A stretch of DNA of 64,000 nucleotides, from the NCBI GenBank assembly GCA_022496805.1, contig CM040088.1, positions 42,807,436 to 42,871,435 of the forward strand, given 5' to 3'. Source of the DNA: Pohlia nutans (lineage: Eukaryota > Streptophyta > Bryopsida > Bryales > Mniaceae). A model generated the notes under the pieces. That model saw only the letters and a list, made by a program, of their open reading frames with translations. It was not told where the DNA came from and made no database searches. Both the position numbers and the translations under genes were made by a program. Below are positions 63,916 through 64,000 of this stretch, in pieces (the stretch's first letter is position 1; each line of letters opens with the position of its first letter).

Positions 63916-64000
63916 CCGTTGCTCTGTTCTCCAAATCATCTCACCGATTGAGGTTGCGAGCTTGTGTTTCGATTCGCAACATAATATATCATATATCATC

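Overview
The window is nuclear DNA of a land plant. The sequence is AT-rich, genes are split by GT-AG introns, and most of the length is intergenic DNA full of short inverted-repeat transposons. The recognisable genes are plant families: an AP2/ERF transcription factor, a zinc-finger homeodomain (ZF-HD) factor, a CYP72-clan cytochrome P450 and cytochrome c oxidase subunit 5C. A multi-exon ZF-HD gene is unusual beside the mostly intronless seed-plant genes. That hints at a non-seed lineage (moss, liverwort, lycophyte or fern), but I cannot name the organism.

Layout. 1-27000 has no convincing gene; it holds many MITE-like elements and unassigned sequence. 27600-32400 is a GC-richer island with the AP2/ERF gene on +. 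33000-39600 is intergenic, with more MITEs and a possible Tc1/mariner remnant. 39690-45550 is the five-exon ZF-HD gene on +, with a TATA box and a cluster of W-box cores upstream. 45551-52500 is intergenic: one copy of a ~2.4 kb long-TIR transposon, then a 72-bp tandem repeat. 52588-56575 is the five-exon P450 on +. 56690-60798 is a nest of transposons: an inverted pair of mariner transposase 3' ends, a second long-TIR copy and an older fragment of it. 62749-63666, on -, has the last coding exon of COX5C and two exons of an unrecognised small membrane protein.

The strongest unusual signal is a swarm of about 20 short elements flanked by TTAA, with termini CCCTTTAA, CCCTTAA or CCCCTAA. They fall into several sequence families and fill roughly 14% of the window. 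They also lie in introns of the ZF-HD and P450 genes. A TTAA target with CCC...GGG ends is the hallmark of piggyBac-type transposons, which are not commonly reported from land plants. Several pairs abut and share a single TTAA.

The four genes have no evident shared pathway; they are two regulators, an oxidative enzyme and a mitochondrial respiratory subunit. Exon borders were set by hand from splice motifs, phase and family conservation, without transcript support.
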